Source: Symsagittifera roscoffensis
Lineage: Eukaryota > Xenacoelomorpha > Acoela > Convolutidae
Direction of reading: 5' to 3'
Assembly (NCBI RefSeq): GCF_963678635.1
Contig: NC_087062.1
Coordinates: 186,001 to 250,000, forward strand
DNA: 64,000 nt
Shown: piece after piece, positions 1 to 10,993 of the stretch
How positions within the stretch are numbered: the first letter of the stretch is position 1
Layout: every line of letters begins with the position of its first letter
The notes under the pieces: model-generated
The model's database searches: none
The model's input: only the letters and a program-made list of their open reading frames with translations
What the model was told of the DNA's origin: nothing
Position numbers and translations under genes: made by a program

Positions 1-261
1 GATAAACGTTGTTAAAAAAGAATCCCCATATTCTACAAAAATAAAGTACATTTTGTCGATACACTTTCAAAACAATTTTTTTTTGAGATACCGCAATCCC
101 ATGTGGATCAGAAAATAGCCACAATGTCGTACAATTAAACCCTGACGAAGATAAATACTATCTACTCACACCATATCCTACATTAATGCAACCACTAAAA
201 AAGTTTTCACCAGAAAGTATCCGTCGTAATCCAACGCTCGTAACCCAAATATTGATCTTTA
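1..261. other. A+T-rich sequence, no gene seen
   Basis: All frames are interrupted by stops and no repeat or RNA structure stands out. It may be the far-decayed upstream part of the coding-like stretch that follows. Confidence 0.4.
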
Positions 262-1671
262 ATTAATTGGAATAAATTCTAAATCTGATATACCACATCA
301 CATTCGAACACAACAATTTCAAGAATTACTAACACAAATGGATACAATACAACGACAATCAATCGACCAAAATTTAAGAAAACTTGCCGAAACCGCAGGA
401 TTTGCAGACATTTATACACAAGACTACAGCGAATATTTTAAGGAAATATAAGATAACATATATTTAAACGGTGAAAAATACAGACCACAAAATATTTCAC
501 CCATAAACGTTTTTAGTTTTGTAACACTAAAAAAATGAAATTCTCGCCTTTCTAGGATGGCCTTTTTACATCTTAAAAAGATTGACTATCTTATACGCTA
601 TGTTTAATTTTATAGGATTTCTTTTCTCACCGTTAAAAGGAATCTACAACACATGTGCTATACGCACACAAGTAAACCGCCAAGCAAGTGTAGCACGAAT
701 ATTATTTGCAGGATTTTTTGGAATATTTTCATCATCAAAAAATAAAATATTTTAGATGCACAAATAAAAGAATATACTACTAACACCTCAACAATTTACA
801 TATGTTGGATTTTTAAAAACTCTAAAAACATTCGCTGCACCCCGAGCTAACGATTTCTCAATCGAATATTTACGATCACAACATCATACGCCCTAACCAA
901 GCTCAATTTTTAGACGAAGACCGCTTTGCAAACCCGCAACTAACCGAAATTTTTTTTATTAAAACAGCATACCTTTTTACACTTATTATTCTTGATAAAA
1001 CGCACGATCATATAATTTCCGAGGCACTAATTGACATACAAGCATATGAAAGCTTCTATGATAAATTTCAGTTATTTTCACTAACCTTTCACTTTCTTTC
1101 ACCACAAGAACGCGATTGTACTGTTCTCACGATATAATGTCACGCACTAAACAAACACATACTTACACATACTATCGTTTTATACAAAACCATTTTGATT
1201 TACCTACAACATCACGACAACCCCACCATCGTTTTCAGTTTATTAACTCGAAATACACGTCACCCTTTTTTCTTAATTTTACATATTGCATTAAAAATAC
1301 TAACCTACACGGCATCCTCCGCAACTACGACCCAATTACCCAAATGTAAATATTCTGTCCAATCACGAAGACCTTCAATGATGAAGAATCAAGACCCTTC
1401 ATTATCCCGCATGAATTTATACAACCTACTGAAATCCCCATATAAGAGTTTATTCATAATACTAATTATAATCACAAAAATTTACAATCTAATCCAAAAC
1501 ACACCTCATGAATTCGCAGTATGCACCGAAGAACTTAACACCATCAACGCACTTCAGTTGCTTTGGCCACTGATGCAAACTAAAAATGTCATACGCATAC
1601 TAGCCAAGTTATTAAAAACAACCGATTTGATTCACGAAATCTTCCGACATGGCTTTTTTCCCGATGACTAA
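262..1671 (+). pseudogene. Degraded unrecognised coding stretch, partly membrane-like
   Basis: Several long open segments follow one another on the plus strand in shifting frames. About 262-536 gives a polar helical stretch rich in Gln, Asn and Asp (for example around residues LRKLAETAGFADIY). About 536-755 gives a strongly hydrophobic segment with two likely membrane spans (it includes FLGWPFYILKRL and FNFIGFLFSPLKG) followed by a basic tail. About 850-1135 and 1195-1671 give further open frames, the last ending in a TAA at 1669. Amino acid use looks protein-like rather than random. The order helical ectodomain, membrane span, short basic tail would suit an envelope-type or other membrane protein of a mobile element or virus relic, but I recognise no family. 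Internal stops and at least two frame changes argue for a pseudogene. The alternative is chance open frames in A+T-rich DNA. Confidence 0.3.
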
Positions 1672-2565
1672 GGCAAGTATAATTAAAATAAATTTACTAA
1701 TAAATTCAAAATTGTAATAACCATTTTCTCTAATTGTTTAAATTACTCTTTTAGTCTTCTCACCACAATCATCTATAAAAACAGAAAAAAGAGAAATAAA
1801 AATACAAACTTGTTAAATTAGAATACAACTCAAGTAAAACTCTTTTGCTAAAACTTTTTTGCTAAAACTATTTTGCTATACTAAATTTTTTACTAAATAT
1901 TGTAGTAAAACTCATACCCAATGTAGTGATTTTATATATAAATTATTTCCCCAAGAAGCAGTAAAATTATATAGGATGAAAATTTATAAATTTAAAATTT
2001 CCCAAAAAAGCAGTAAAATTCAAATTTCAAGCAATAAATTCGAAAAATGAGCGAGCAGTACTAACCTTTTCAATGTTTTCATTCATTTGCACAAGATTTC
2101 TATCCATACTCGTTTAGCTCGCCCACGAAGTTTTGTTTAAAATAATGATTTGATGTTTCAAGTTTTCACTAAAAATAACTCAAACAAGCGATAACAAGTT
2201 TCCAACTTTTCCTTAACTCGGTTGGAATGGAGTTATATATTAAACAAAACTAACCAATGCAGCTTACTAAATACCACAAATCATAAAAAAACAGCATGAT
2301 TAAGAAAAGAAAACCAACGGTAGCCAAACCGGATTAACCCAGTTTAAAACTGGATAATTTATTCTTTTGAAGACTATTATAAAGTCTAAGAAAGGGAAAA
2401 TAAAACACAAAAAAGTCGTAAGACAAACGCAAACCAAAATCAATTTGATTTTCGAAAAAAGGACACAACCAAAAGGAATATAAGAAAGACCAGAAAAAAA
2501 CAACATAAAACTTTATCACAAAACAGGACCTCTCAAAGAAACAGCACGAAATCATACTCCCATTC
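1672..2565. other. A+T-rich intergenic sequence
   Basis: No supportable gene. A short local repetition of TTGCTAAAACT-type units occurs at about 1846-1880. The rest is A-rich sequence with no convincing frame on either strand. Confidence 0.5.
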
Positions 2566-2650
2566 CTGGCCTAATCCACCAGAGAAGGACGTCCTGAGCA
2601 TGCTTTGGCCGGTCTAACCCACCGCGCTACACCCACGCTTTGTGACCATA
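2566..2650 (-). repeat. tRNA-like (SINE-type) remnant
   Basis: The G+C-rich patch stands out from its A+T-rich surroundings. On the minus strand it contains TAGCGCGGTGGG, close to a tRNA A-box (TRGCNNAGYNGG). About 35 bases later comes GGTGGATTAGG, a weak match to a B-box (GGTTCRANYCC). It is too degenerate for a functional tRNA, and a decayed tRNA-derived SINE head is the simplest reading. Confidence 0.3.
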
Positions 2651-3839
2651 CTTCAATTTTTAATAAGAGGTACTCAAGGGTGAGTAACTCTTCAAAATAA
2701 CTGAACTAAAATAAAATGCTTTTGTGAAAACAACTAACTAAGATCATGACTAAAAACCAAATTAACACAAATGATAAAATGTAAACCATAATATGCAGTA
2801 TAAAGATCATACACAACAACAAAGACGAACATCCAAAAGCTAGACGACCCCATCACAACTTGAACAAAAGAATGGCTAAATGTTACCGACATGCCGTCCA
2901 CAATCACGACTCAAAGGATTTAAAGTACGACTTGACTTCGCAGAAAAGGACTTCATTGAACCAGACCAAAGATCACCTCGATGTTCAAGTATACGTGCAG
3001 ATCCGAGTTACAAGGCATCCCTTCCAAACACGAATTTCACGCCATTCCGAGACAAGGGCTGAACACAAAACAGTTCTCCACTAATACAGGAAAACCTGAC
3101 ATAGCAAACCATTTTGAAATCGGATTGATTTCATTGGGGATACAGTCGTTGTCGAATGACAGGACAACAAGTTCATATCCCTAATTCCAGCGTCCTGGAA
3201 CGTTCTTCATCAAAGAGGAACCGGATAAGAAAATGATGTTCGCCTAATACCAACGTTCATTATCCATCCTTCAATTACAGAAGAAAAGATAAAACTCAAA
3301 AACTCTGTAAACCCCTGATGGGTGGAACCTGATCTAAACTACATTTTATTATTACATCTAAATTAGATATTTTACCACTGGAAAATATTTAATATTAACC
3401 AATCATAATCCATCTAACTAACAACCCACTTATTTGTAAGTGCTGAAATTAGTTACCTCTCCAAGAGAACTTCAGCAGCCGCAATAAAACCAGTATACTC
3501 TAGATCTATTGAGCCTAGCAGAGACTAGTTAAACACCCTGAGACTAGTAGATATAAGAGTAAGATTAGGATCGGTATTAGACTAAGAAGTTGCGCGAATC
3601 TATCAGGCCAAAAATAAGATAGCGTGACGAACAGACGGTGCACCCTATCCGAAATTACTCTATGAGTTATAGACCTAAGACTTAACTCAGGACGAAGATG
3701 CGTCAGAGATCGACCATGAGGATTTCCTGAGAGGAGCAAATGCAACATTCGGCTCGAGGTGACTTGAACAACGGTCTAAAAAGGATTAGAAACCCGGATC
3801 AGAAGTATGTTAGGAAACCAAATAATAGAATAATAACTG
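2651..3839. other. Non-coding sequence upstream of the gypsy cluster
   Basis: Only short open frames are present, none protein-like. Composition rises in G+C from about 2850 onward, so the segment may include badly decayed retroelement 5' sequence, but no gag or LTR feature can be identified. Confidence 0.4.
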
Positions 3840-4372
3840 ACGAAAACAAGGTACTAATTTCTTAGATAGAAAAGTAAAACTACGACCGGGACAGGCCGTG
3901 ATGGCAATTTTTAGAATGAGGAATTTGAATTCGTTAAGTGATACTAAACAAGTTTGTTTGGTAACGAATCCAAATAGTCAAAGTTCAGTGAGTTTAGGCC
4001 GGAGCTTCTCGGTAACTCGAAATGGACTGTGTGTCAGTGTGTTATTGAACAAACTGGACACCACGGTTTCAATCCAGCGTGGAAAGAAAATTGGTTACGC
4101 TTCGCCGATGAGGACCGACTATGAAGAAACGCAAATTTTGAAGAGATATAGTGTAAAAGACTGTCCTTGTCATGACAATGAAGAAGAAATTTTAGAAAGG
4201 ATTAATGACTTAAAGTCCATTCATGAACTGTTTTCAATGAAGTCCGAGTCCGTTTTTAATGAAGTCCGAAATAGAACACTTGAAAAAGAAAATAGGCGTG
4301 GGAGGTTTCGAATTATTGCGGGAGGTTTTAAATCGGAACGCGGATGTTTTTTCAAAACATAAGGCGGATATC
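3840..4372 (+). pseudogene. pol: pol fragment: protease-to-RT linker, unit 1
   Basis: The frame opens after a TGA at about 3840 and runs through 3898-4362. It corresponds to the region between retropepsin and RT seen in the minus-strand relatives: a beta-rich stretch, the shared GKKIGYA motif (GKKLGYA in the minus family), then IHELFSMKSE (RKLFSMKSE). The protease core itself is missing here, and so is gag. The frame changes near 4260, where the RT N-terminal frame takes over. This is a decayed part of a polyprotein with no separate function. Confidence 0.65.
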
Positions 4373-5198
4373 GGTTGCTGTAACTTCGTCGAACACGAAA
4401 TCGAACTTGAGGAAGGCGCCGTTCCCCACAGAGAAGGCACAAGACGAATGACGCCACATAAGTCGCAAGCGTACCGAGCAGAGATTGAAATGTTGCTCGA
4501 ATACGACATGATAGAACTCTCGAAAACACCATGGTCATGCGGGGTGGTAATGGCAAAAAAGAAAGGGGCAGCTTAGGTTTTGTTGCGAATTTCGCTACTT
4601 GAACGCGGTGACGATAAAAGATGCGTACCCGATACCGCAAATAGACGAGAGCCTCTCTAAACTTGGTGATGCCAAGTTCTTCACCACACTGGACTTGGGT
4701 TCTGCCTTCTGGCAAGTCCCTCTGCGGAAGAAGGATAGAAAAAAGACCGGATTCGCGAGTGAATTGGGACTGTACTAGTGGAAGAGGATGCCCTTCGGCT
4801 TGTGCAACGCAGCGGCCACGTTTCAAAGACTGATGGCTCAGGCTTTGACCAGAGTGACAAATAAGTACGGGAATCTTGTGATGTGTTACGTGGATGACAT
4901 GGTCATAGCAACACCAACCCTGGAAGACCACATTGATCGGCTCCAAGAGGTCTTTGGACACATGAAAAGAGCAGGCTTGAATTGCAAACCAATGAAATTA
5001 GAAATCCTTAGGGATTCAATCAAGTACCTAGTAAGAATGGTGGCCAGGCGTGGTGTGAGGCCGGACCCGGAAGCAGTAGAGGCTGTGTTGACATGGAAGG
5101 CTCCCAGAACGGACAAACATTTCATGAGCTTCCTGGGGTTCGCCAATTATTACTGTGAGTTCATAAAAGGATATGCAGACAAGGTGTATCCAATGTAG
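4373..5198 (+). pseudogene. pol: pol fragment: reverse transcriptase, unit 1
   Basis: RT copies element RNA into cDNA inside the capsid. Recognisable landmarks in order are NADVFSKHKADIGCC at the N-terminus, the AVTIKDAYPIPQID fingers motif, DLGSAFWQ with the first catalytic Asp, MPFGLCNAAATFQRLM, the catalytic YVDDMVIA box at about 4890-4913, and the FLGFANYYCEFIKGYA thumb motif. The reading frame shifts between about 4576 and 4788, a TAG interrupts it at about 4777, and another ends it at 5196-5198. This is the only plus-strand unit that keeps RT, and all motifs seen in intact relatives are present, so decay is by point lesions rather than loss of the domain. Confidence 0.85.
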
Positions 5199-5780
5199 AG
5201 GCTGATGCGCAACAAAGGAAAGATGTTCGAATGGAACGAAGAAGCACAAGCTGCCTTCGAGAACACAAAGCGGGAACGGTGCGAAGCGCCAGTGCTAGGC
5301 AAACCTACAGAGAAGGGCATGTATGTTCTTGACACAGACGCATCGGTATTACCCATCTCAGGGATATTGCATCAGGAGCAGGAATGGAATGGAAGAACGG
5401 TTCTCCATCCCATTGTATATGGCACCAAGGTGTTGAGTGACACTGAGATGAAATATGGTGCACCAAAAGCAGAAATGTTTGCAGTAGTTACATTCGTGGA
5501 AAAGTACCGCGCATACTTGGGGAGTGCTCCCTTTAAGTTACGCGTGGACAACAGAGCGTTATCCTGGTTGAAGACCTACTCGATGGATCAGAGTTATATT
5601 GGTAGATGGATAGTAAGATTGGATGGCTAGCACATGATAATCGAGCACAGGATGCGTGACAAACACCAGAAAGCTGACAGCCTCAGTAAGACAACCGAGT
5701 TCTATGAAAGATTGAAACAGAAACAAGCCAATCAGGCAGAAATCAAGAAAGTGTTCTCGTTTCTGGACAAGGAAACTTAA
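5199..5780 (+). pseudogene. pol: pol fragment: RNase H, unit 1
   Basis: The frame is the same as the end of RT. It begins with the linker WNEEAQAAFENTKRE, then the RNase H active-site start VLDTDASVLPISGILHQ at about 5324-5374. Next come KYGAPKAEMFAV with the conserved acidic residue, and FKLRVDNRALSWLKTY with the third catalytic Asp region. After a TAG at 5628, IEHRMRDKHQKADSLSK matches the end of the domain. The domain degrades the RNA strand during cDNA synthesis. Stops at 5196, 5628 and 5778 break it. Confidence 0.8.
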
Positions 5781-6735
5781 GAAGCGCTTCCCTTGACGAG
5801 ATGGTTGGACAAGTCTGGCCATCCAATTCCAGGACATCCTGAGTTACCTGTAGAGAAAGCAGTCGAGATAAAGATTCTATCCGGGAAGGATGGTGCCCTT
5901 GGATCTGTTGCTGCGCTCAAAGCTGGTCCAGCAGGAACTCTCTCGCATGAACATGAACAGCTTCTCATTATTGGATAAAACGGTGCAGGTCACACCACAA
6001 GTAATGCGGATGCTGGGTGGATTGTTAGAAAGAGAAGTGACCAGAGATGACCCCGAGTGGGCAGCAGCCATGGCATCACTGACAGTCAGTGAGATGGTGA
6101 AGATCATGCCGTCAATACGACAACACAAAGATAATGAGAGGGATTGTAGGACAATAGTTCAGCAACTAGTATCCTCGATACCCCGAGAAGTTTTAACAAG
6201 CACTTCAAACAAATGGCAAGAACAGGGGACGACATACAAAAGAAAACCGTTACCTTTGATGACCAGCAGAAGGCAGGTGAAGAAGTTGGTCGAATCCTGG
6301 AGCAATGCAATTTGTCCGGGGAGACGAACGGTTAGGAGAAAGGGCGAGTTCAGGATCAAAACCCGGGACAAGAAAGTTTGTCCGGAGAGTCGGACATAGA
6401 AGAGAAAGTTCCTGATAGGGAACAAGACCTGGAGGATAAATTTTTGTCCGTGGAGTCCAAGTAGATGAGCAGAACGCGCATAATTGACCCAGGAGAGGGT
6501 GCAGACTCCCCTACATACTCTTCAACAGATGATAATTCCCGGAACTCAGGAATTGACACCTACTCAGACAGGAACTCGAGTTCGGGATCGGAGCTTTTAG
6601 AATTAGCGATTTACACACTACTAGTGGAGACTCGAGCAAGTGAAAGAATAGATAGGTATACCAAGACCCTGACAGTGATCGCTACCTCATACCAAGCGAA
6701 AGTGTCTTTGACAAGGCAGCGGATGATCTGGAAAC
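5781..6735 (+). pseudogene. pol: pol fragment: spacer between RNase H and integrase, unit 1
   Basis: A long family-specific spacer. It starts with LTRWLDKSGHPIPGHPELPVE, also present in the minus-strand family. A helical region follows after a frame change at about 5885 (LLRSKLVQQELSRM, VTPQVMRMLGGLLEREV). Next is a Ser/Glu/Asp-rich, probably disordered stretch with repeated SGE and SDP patterns. Near 6665 the frame QDPDSDRYL leads into the DDLETIAVSKRS motif that precedes integrase. No enzymatic fold is apparent. In units 2 and 3 this spacer is replaced by an unrelated short stretch joined to the end of ORF2. Confidence 0.55.
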
Positions 6736-8013
6736 AATAGCGGTATCGAAACGTTCGATAAGTCTGTTGCCACAAAAAGAGGTAGTGAGGACTGATCTTC
6801 AGCCGTTCAAACAAGAAACACAGCCGCTGGCGAAGACTTGGTCCGTTAAGATGGAAGAAGACACAATAAGCCCGATGAGCTGAATAGTCAGATAAAGGTC
6901 ATGAAGACGTTTTTGAAGGCGAGATACAGACTCTCGGACCTACTAAGAGCGCAGAGAAATGACCGCATGACAAGCAACCTGAAACGGTTGATAGAAAATG
7001 GTGTTCCGAACAAAGGTGACCTGGAGGAAGACAGTTACCGTATTCTGAGACAGTATTTTATGCAGAAAGAGGGAAGGTTAGATTTGAACAAGGACTGGAT
7101 TGTAGCTTGCAGGAGAAGAGATGAAGACGTAATCCTTTACAAGTATAACGCGATAGTGTTGCCGCAACTCTATCAGACAGAACTCTTATTCAGGTCGCAT
7201 GATCAGATGGGCCATCAGGGGATCGACAAAGTATGTCAGAGGATCCTGAAGCGCTTTGAGTGGCTTGGAATGAAAAAAGCATGTGAGAAGTGGATAACAG
7301 CGTGACTGTCATGCCAACAGGTCAAGGATCCAAGGAAATAGCAATTTCCTGTACAATCGATCGAGTCATCGGAATTCAACGAGGTGGTGCAGATAGATCA
7401 CCAAAAGATATGCATGACAAACAGTGGTTATAACAAAATCTTGGTCATGATAGATCACTTCACGAAGTATGCAGAGGCCGTGCCCTGCATAACTGCCTCA
7501 GCGGAAGAAACGTGCGATCACCTGATCAATTCGTGGATAGCGAGACATGCTTGTCCGACAACTTTTCAAACGGATAATGGAGCAACTTTCGTAGGAGAAC
7601 TCACGAAGAAGGTTATGAGACGCTCACAGGTTGATCAAGCTCACTCCACGACATACTATCCCCAGACGAATGGCTTAGTGGAAAGGCAGAACCGAACGTT
7701 GGTGTCGATGCTGAGGGTATATTGTTCCAGGTACATGACCGATTGGGACAGATACCCTCCACAGGTGATGGGAGCTTATAATAACACGCAACACTCCACC
7801 ACCGGAGTTAGTCCACACATGATGCTAACCGAGCACGAGAAGTCTTTGCCCTTGACCTTTTTCTACTCAAAGTACGAGGGAAAGAAAACGTCTGCACAGG
7901 TCTACGTAAGGGATGTGATTAGACGTCAGCAAGAGTTGAACGACTTGTGTAGACGAAATACTCAGCAAGCACAGGCAGACATACCTGCAGCTTGGAAGAG
8001 GGTGATTATCTAA
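6736..8013 (+). pseudogene. pol: pol fragment: integrase, unit 1, C-terminal domain deleted
   Basis: Integrase inserts the element cDNA into the host genome. The N-terminal HHCC zinc finger is visible (RSHDQMGHQGIDKV ... LSCQQ), followed by the core with catalytic Asp in QIDHQK, Asp in FQTDNGATF and Glu in GLVERQNRTL, which is the DDE triad. Two stops lie in the linker (TGA about 7303, TAG about 7339). After QQAQA at about 7977 the sequence jumps straight to the tail region. Compared with unit 2 about 240 bp encoding the SH3-like C-terminal domain (GDYVWVFQN ... KKWRGPF) is missing, so the copy could not encode a complete enzyme even without the stops. Confidence 0.85.
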
Positions 8014-8735
8014 TGATGGACCCTGCTTGTGAGGTCAACGAGAAGGGCACCAGGGAGAAGAACGATGGAAATGAAGTATTGAGGAAGGAAAAAGTCCACC
8101 ACTGGACCTGGATCCATATGAGGTGATTGAAGCAGACGATGAAACCTTAACCTACGCAGAAGAGGACTGGCAAGACCCCGAACAAATGGAGTTCCCCAAG
8201 ACTTTGGAACCAGATCGTCCGTTCACGATGCAGACTCGACGGAAGGACAGGACATGATCCAAGAGGAAATATAATCCTTACGGCGGCGTTTTTGTAGTGG
8301 ACAGGATAGATCTAAAAAAGATAGTGGAAGAAGTGATGGAACTAGAAGGATTAACCGTTTCGCAAGACATCGACAAAATTGATGACCATGATGAGGAATG
8401 GATCGAGGACCGGTCGAAACCTGAGGCAGAATTCGATGACGAGCTACAGTAATCCAACGAACATGATTTGACGAATCTGCGTGTCTTGGAGTGGCTGAAC
8501 GAAATGATGTCGGACCCCAAGGAGACCAGTGTAACGATTCAAGATGTAGATCGTGAAAGCATGAAATAAACAAAAACCGAACAAGAGGATCCTTCCTGGG
8601 CTGCCCAGGAAGGGCGACTACTCATTCCGGCTTCCAACCTCGACTTGACATCCGGTATGCGATCGACGGGGACGTCGATGGATATTTTTGTCAGGTGAGT
8701 TTTGTAGGACTTACCCATGCTGAAAATTTATTAAT
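8014..8735 (+). pseudogene. pol: pol fragment: acidic tail, unit 1
   Basis: An acidic Asp/Glu-rich segment follows integrase in the same polyprotein. Landmarks are DPACEVNEKGTREKNDGNE, AEEDWQDPEQ, VDRIDLKKIVEEV, NEMMSDPKETSVTIQDVD and the STGTSMDIFV motif near 8668-8697. It is low in complexity, probably disordered, and has no enzyme motif. Frameshifts and stops occur at about 8080, 8256, 8450 and 8567. The same segment is duplicated internally in units 2 and 3. Confidence 0.6.
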
Positions 8736-9240
8736 AAAAAAATTGAGAATAGCAAGAGAGACAGGAGATTTAGAAGCAGAAACAGGCGAAGACCCAAAGA
8801 AACCGGACATAGGGAGGGTAGTGGACTCATATTTTAACTTAATAAACAATCAAGTAGCATAATACTAACAGATAGCGATTTCACACTTACAAGTAGAACC
8901 TGTGCGATAGCAATCACAACAGACATAAGTTTTAGGTTAGCGTTAGCAGCAGACTTTAAGAGAGAATATAAAAACATAGAATTCTTTTGGAAGCAAAGAC
9001 CAGGAATAGGGGGCGTAGCACCCTTGCCTCCGGCGGCGTCACAGTTACCGTGAAAATACTATACTTCTTGGCGACGAGGGCAACGGAGAAGCGGCACATA
9101 GGATCGGAAAACCTAGTCATGGCCATGACGAGATTGAGGACTTCCTTGTGGAAAGAGAAGTGAAGGAGTTTTCGCTTCCAGTATACGATCCGAAGAGAGG
9201 ACAACTGCATCCACGGGAACTGTACGCGCTGATTTTAATA
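8736..9240 (+). pseudogene. Macro-domain-like segment, unit 1
   Basis: Downstream of the acidic tail the translated frames give TCAIAITTDISFRLALAADF, KNIEFFWKQRPGIGG, then FLATRATEKRHIGSENLV and LPVYDPKRGQLHPRELYA. The order and spacing resemble the TARG1/C6orf130 and Poa1-like branch of macro domains, which bind ADP-ribose derivatives: a beta strand, Asp, small residues and DFK helix, then an FLVT strand, a helix and an LP-loop before the last helix. The usual GCGLD loop is replaced by YDPKRG, so binding chemistry may be altered or lost. A 1-nt deletion after QLP (about 9052) changes the frame in this and the other copies. Unit 1 keeps the frame through the LPVYDP stretch where units 2 and 3 have a further 1-nt loss. 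The assignment is by eye from fold landmarks. Confidence 0.45.
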
Positions 9241-9415
9241 AAGTTCAGGATCAAAAGCTTTTTACCTAAATGTTTTAAATAAATTTTAACCCGAAAATAG
9301 TGTAAGGCTGACAAGTGTGATATTCGTGACCTCTTTTCTAGATCTTGATTGATCATTTAATTTTTCACTTGAGTTCAAATCGTTGAATCAATAATCGAAT
9401 CAAACCTGAAAGATA
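9241..9415 (+). promoter_or_regulatory. Leader of ORF2 with splice-acceptor-like tract, unit 1
   Basis: Non-coding stretch between pol and ORF2, shortened by about 230 bp relative to unit 2. It contains the pyrimidine-rich tract CCTCTTTTCTAG ending at 9341, a good match to a 3' splice site, about 75 nt before the ORF2 start position. A spliced subgenomic RNA, as used for env in errantiviruses and retroviruses, would explain how ORF2 is expressed. No donor has been located. Confidence 0.3.
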
Positions 9416-10400
9416 ATAGATATTTTCAACTTGGATGAATTGGTAGACCTGGCAGAGGCAAACGTATGACCGACGGTAGATGCGATCTATCGTCGGCTAA
9501 TGGAACGAAACTTCGCTCTAGAGGACCCAGAGGTAGTCATGTTGCTGACCGCCTTGATAAACATCTTGGGGCATGACAACCGTGGGGACCGTCCTATTGA
9601 TGGCAGCATACGGAGAAAGAGGAGTACTAGACCGCGCAAAAATGAAAGTGATGAGGTGGAGAAACGGAGCTCTCTCAGGGAGTGAATTGGCGAACATGCC
9701 TGGATTGGGAAGTTCGAGGACCTACCAACCAGGTGAGATGCCCTTGCCCACCAAGCCCAAGCCTGGACTAAGAAGAGTGCATCAGGAAATGAACAGAGAG
9801 GCTGCTTCGTCTAGTTCACCACTGAGAGTAGTGAACTAGAAGAGGAGGTTCAAACGAACGAAACCATGCAAGATCTAGATGGGAGGAAAGGCGAGCTGGA
9901 GAGGACCAGAAAGGAACTGGACGAAATGAATAAGACCATGCTCAGTACGGAGGAGGATAGAGACATGTGGAAGAGACTGTTTGAAGACTGCAACAAGAAG
10001 CAGGGTGAAGAAATAGAGCGCTTGAGGCGGGACTACAAAGAGCGATCGGAGCGGCTGGCGTTGAACACATCCGTGGAGAAAGTGATACCTGCAAGGAGTA
10101 TCCCTCGTGGGCAGTCCCCGATGGAGCTCTTGACACCTCGAGAAATGAGTCAGACGACAGAAACGCGACTCCCGGCTACAACTGGTCGAGTGACGATCCC
10201 GGACCCGAGTGATACCTTAGGTGACCCAGTCGTGGAGCAAACGGTGAGGATGCTGATAGAGACAGCTGGACGACTTGTCGCCAACAGGAATGCGCCAGGT
10301 TCCGGGGTGACTGCTTCCTATGGAACGATCGACGACACGGGCAGAGTACAACTCTCCCAAGACGTGATGACAAAAGAGGGAGTTAGCAATGCAACATAAC
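9416..10400 (+). pseudogene. ORF2 N-terminal region with coiled coil, unit 1
   Basis: This corresponds to the ORF2 start of unit 2, but the initiating ATG is ATA here (9416-9418). The N-terminus is a helical stretch (LDELVDL, AIYRRLMERNFALEDPEVV, LLTALINILGHDN). A basic linker follows, and from about 9866 a long Glu/Lys/Arg-rich coiled coil (RTRKELDEMNKTMLSTEEDR, EEIERLRRDYKERSERL). Then comes a Pro/Ser/Thr-rich linker (SIPRGQSPMELLTPREMSQT). A coiled coil ahead of an esterase-like domain resembles the layout of some non-LTR retrotransposon ORF1 proteins, where it mediates self-association, but I cannot assign a family. A frame change near 9570 and a stop at 9837 interrupt it. Confidence 0.55.
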
Positions 10401-10993
10401 AAACGAGGAGCTCTAGGGTCCCAGACAGGAAAATACGAGGGATGCCGGCGGAGAAAGTGTCTCGAGTGATTGACATCTGATACTGGGAGACAGGTTGGTC
10501 AGAGTGCTTCAAAAATTGAGGACCTCCTGGATCACTACGGTGATGGCTTTCGGAGGTGCGACGATAGCCCAGTTGTTTTGTATGGTGGAGCTGATGAACC
10601 CAGGGAGAATTCCTAATAAAATGATCCTAGAAAGGGACAAATAACATCTCGAGAAGCTCAGATGGTGAAGAGGCACTATGGGAATCAATTATGGTGTGCT
10701 TATTTACTACTCTCTGGCAGAAGTTCAACTGCGCGGAACTGACCGTCTGCACTGTACCAATGAGCACGAGGACATTGACTGCAACAGGGAAAAGACACAA
10801 TGAAGGAGTAATCAGGTGGAACAACATCCTAAGGAATCTTGCATGTCGGAATGCTGGGAGGATGATCCTAATGGATATCGAGCACGAGCTGAGGGCTATG
10901 GATCAGGCCAGACTCACTACTGATGGCATCCACTTTGATAGCATCGAGGGACAGGCCTGGTTGAACAAGAGTCTTCCAAGAGCGATTAGATGA
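10401..10993 (+). pseudogene. SGNH/GDSL-hydrolase-like domain of ORF2, unit 1
   Basis: Conserved blocks of the SGNH esterase/lipase fold appear in the expected order. LILGDRLVRVLQ at 10477-10512 fits block I (GDS, here GDR). AFGGATIAQLF at about 10543-10575 fits block II with its Gly. MIL followed by a damaged GTNN at about 10621-10645 fits block III; it is intact in unit 2 as MILVGTNN. TDGIHFDSIEGQAW at 10919-10960 fits block V, the DxxH catalytic pair. The block I Ser is Arg in this copy (AGG; AGC or AGT would encode Ser). The reading frame changes at least twice. The family name rests on motif order only; activity, substrate and even ancestral activity are unknown. Confidence 0.5.

Noticed and set aside
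1195-1671. Intact 158-codon gene
   Set aside because: The start is arbitrary, neighbouring open pieces in other frames suggest a decayed longer gene, and composition is biased by high A+T.
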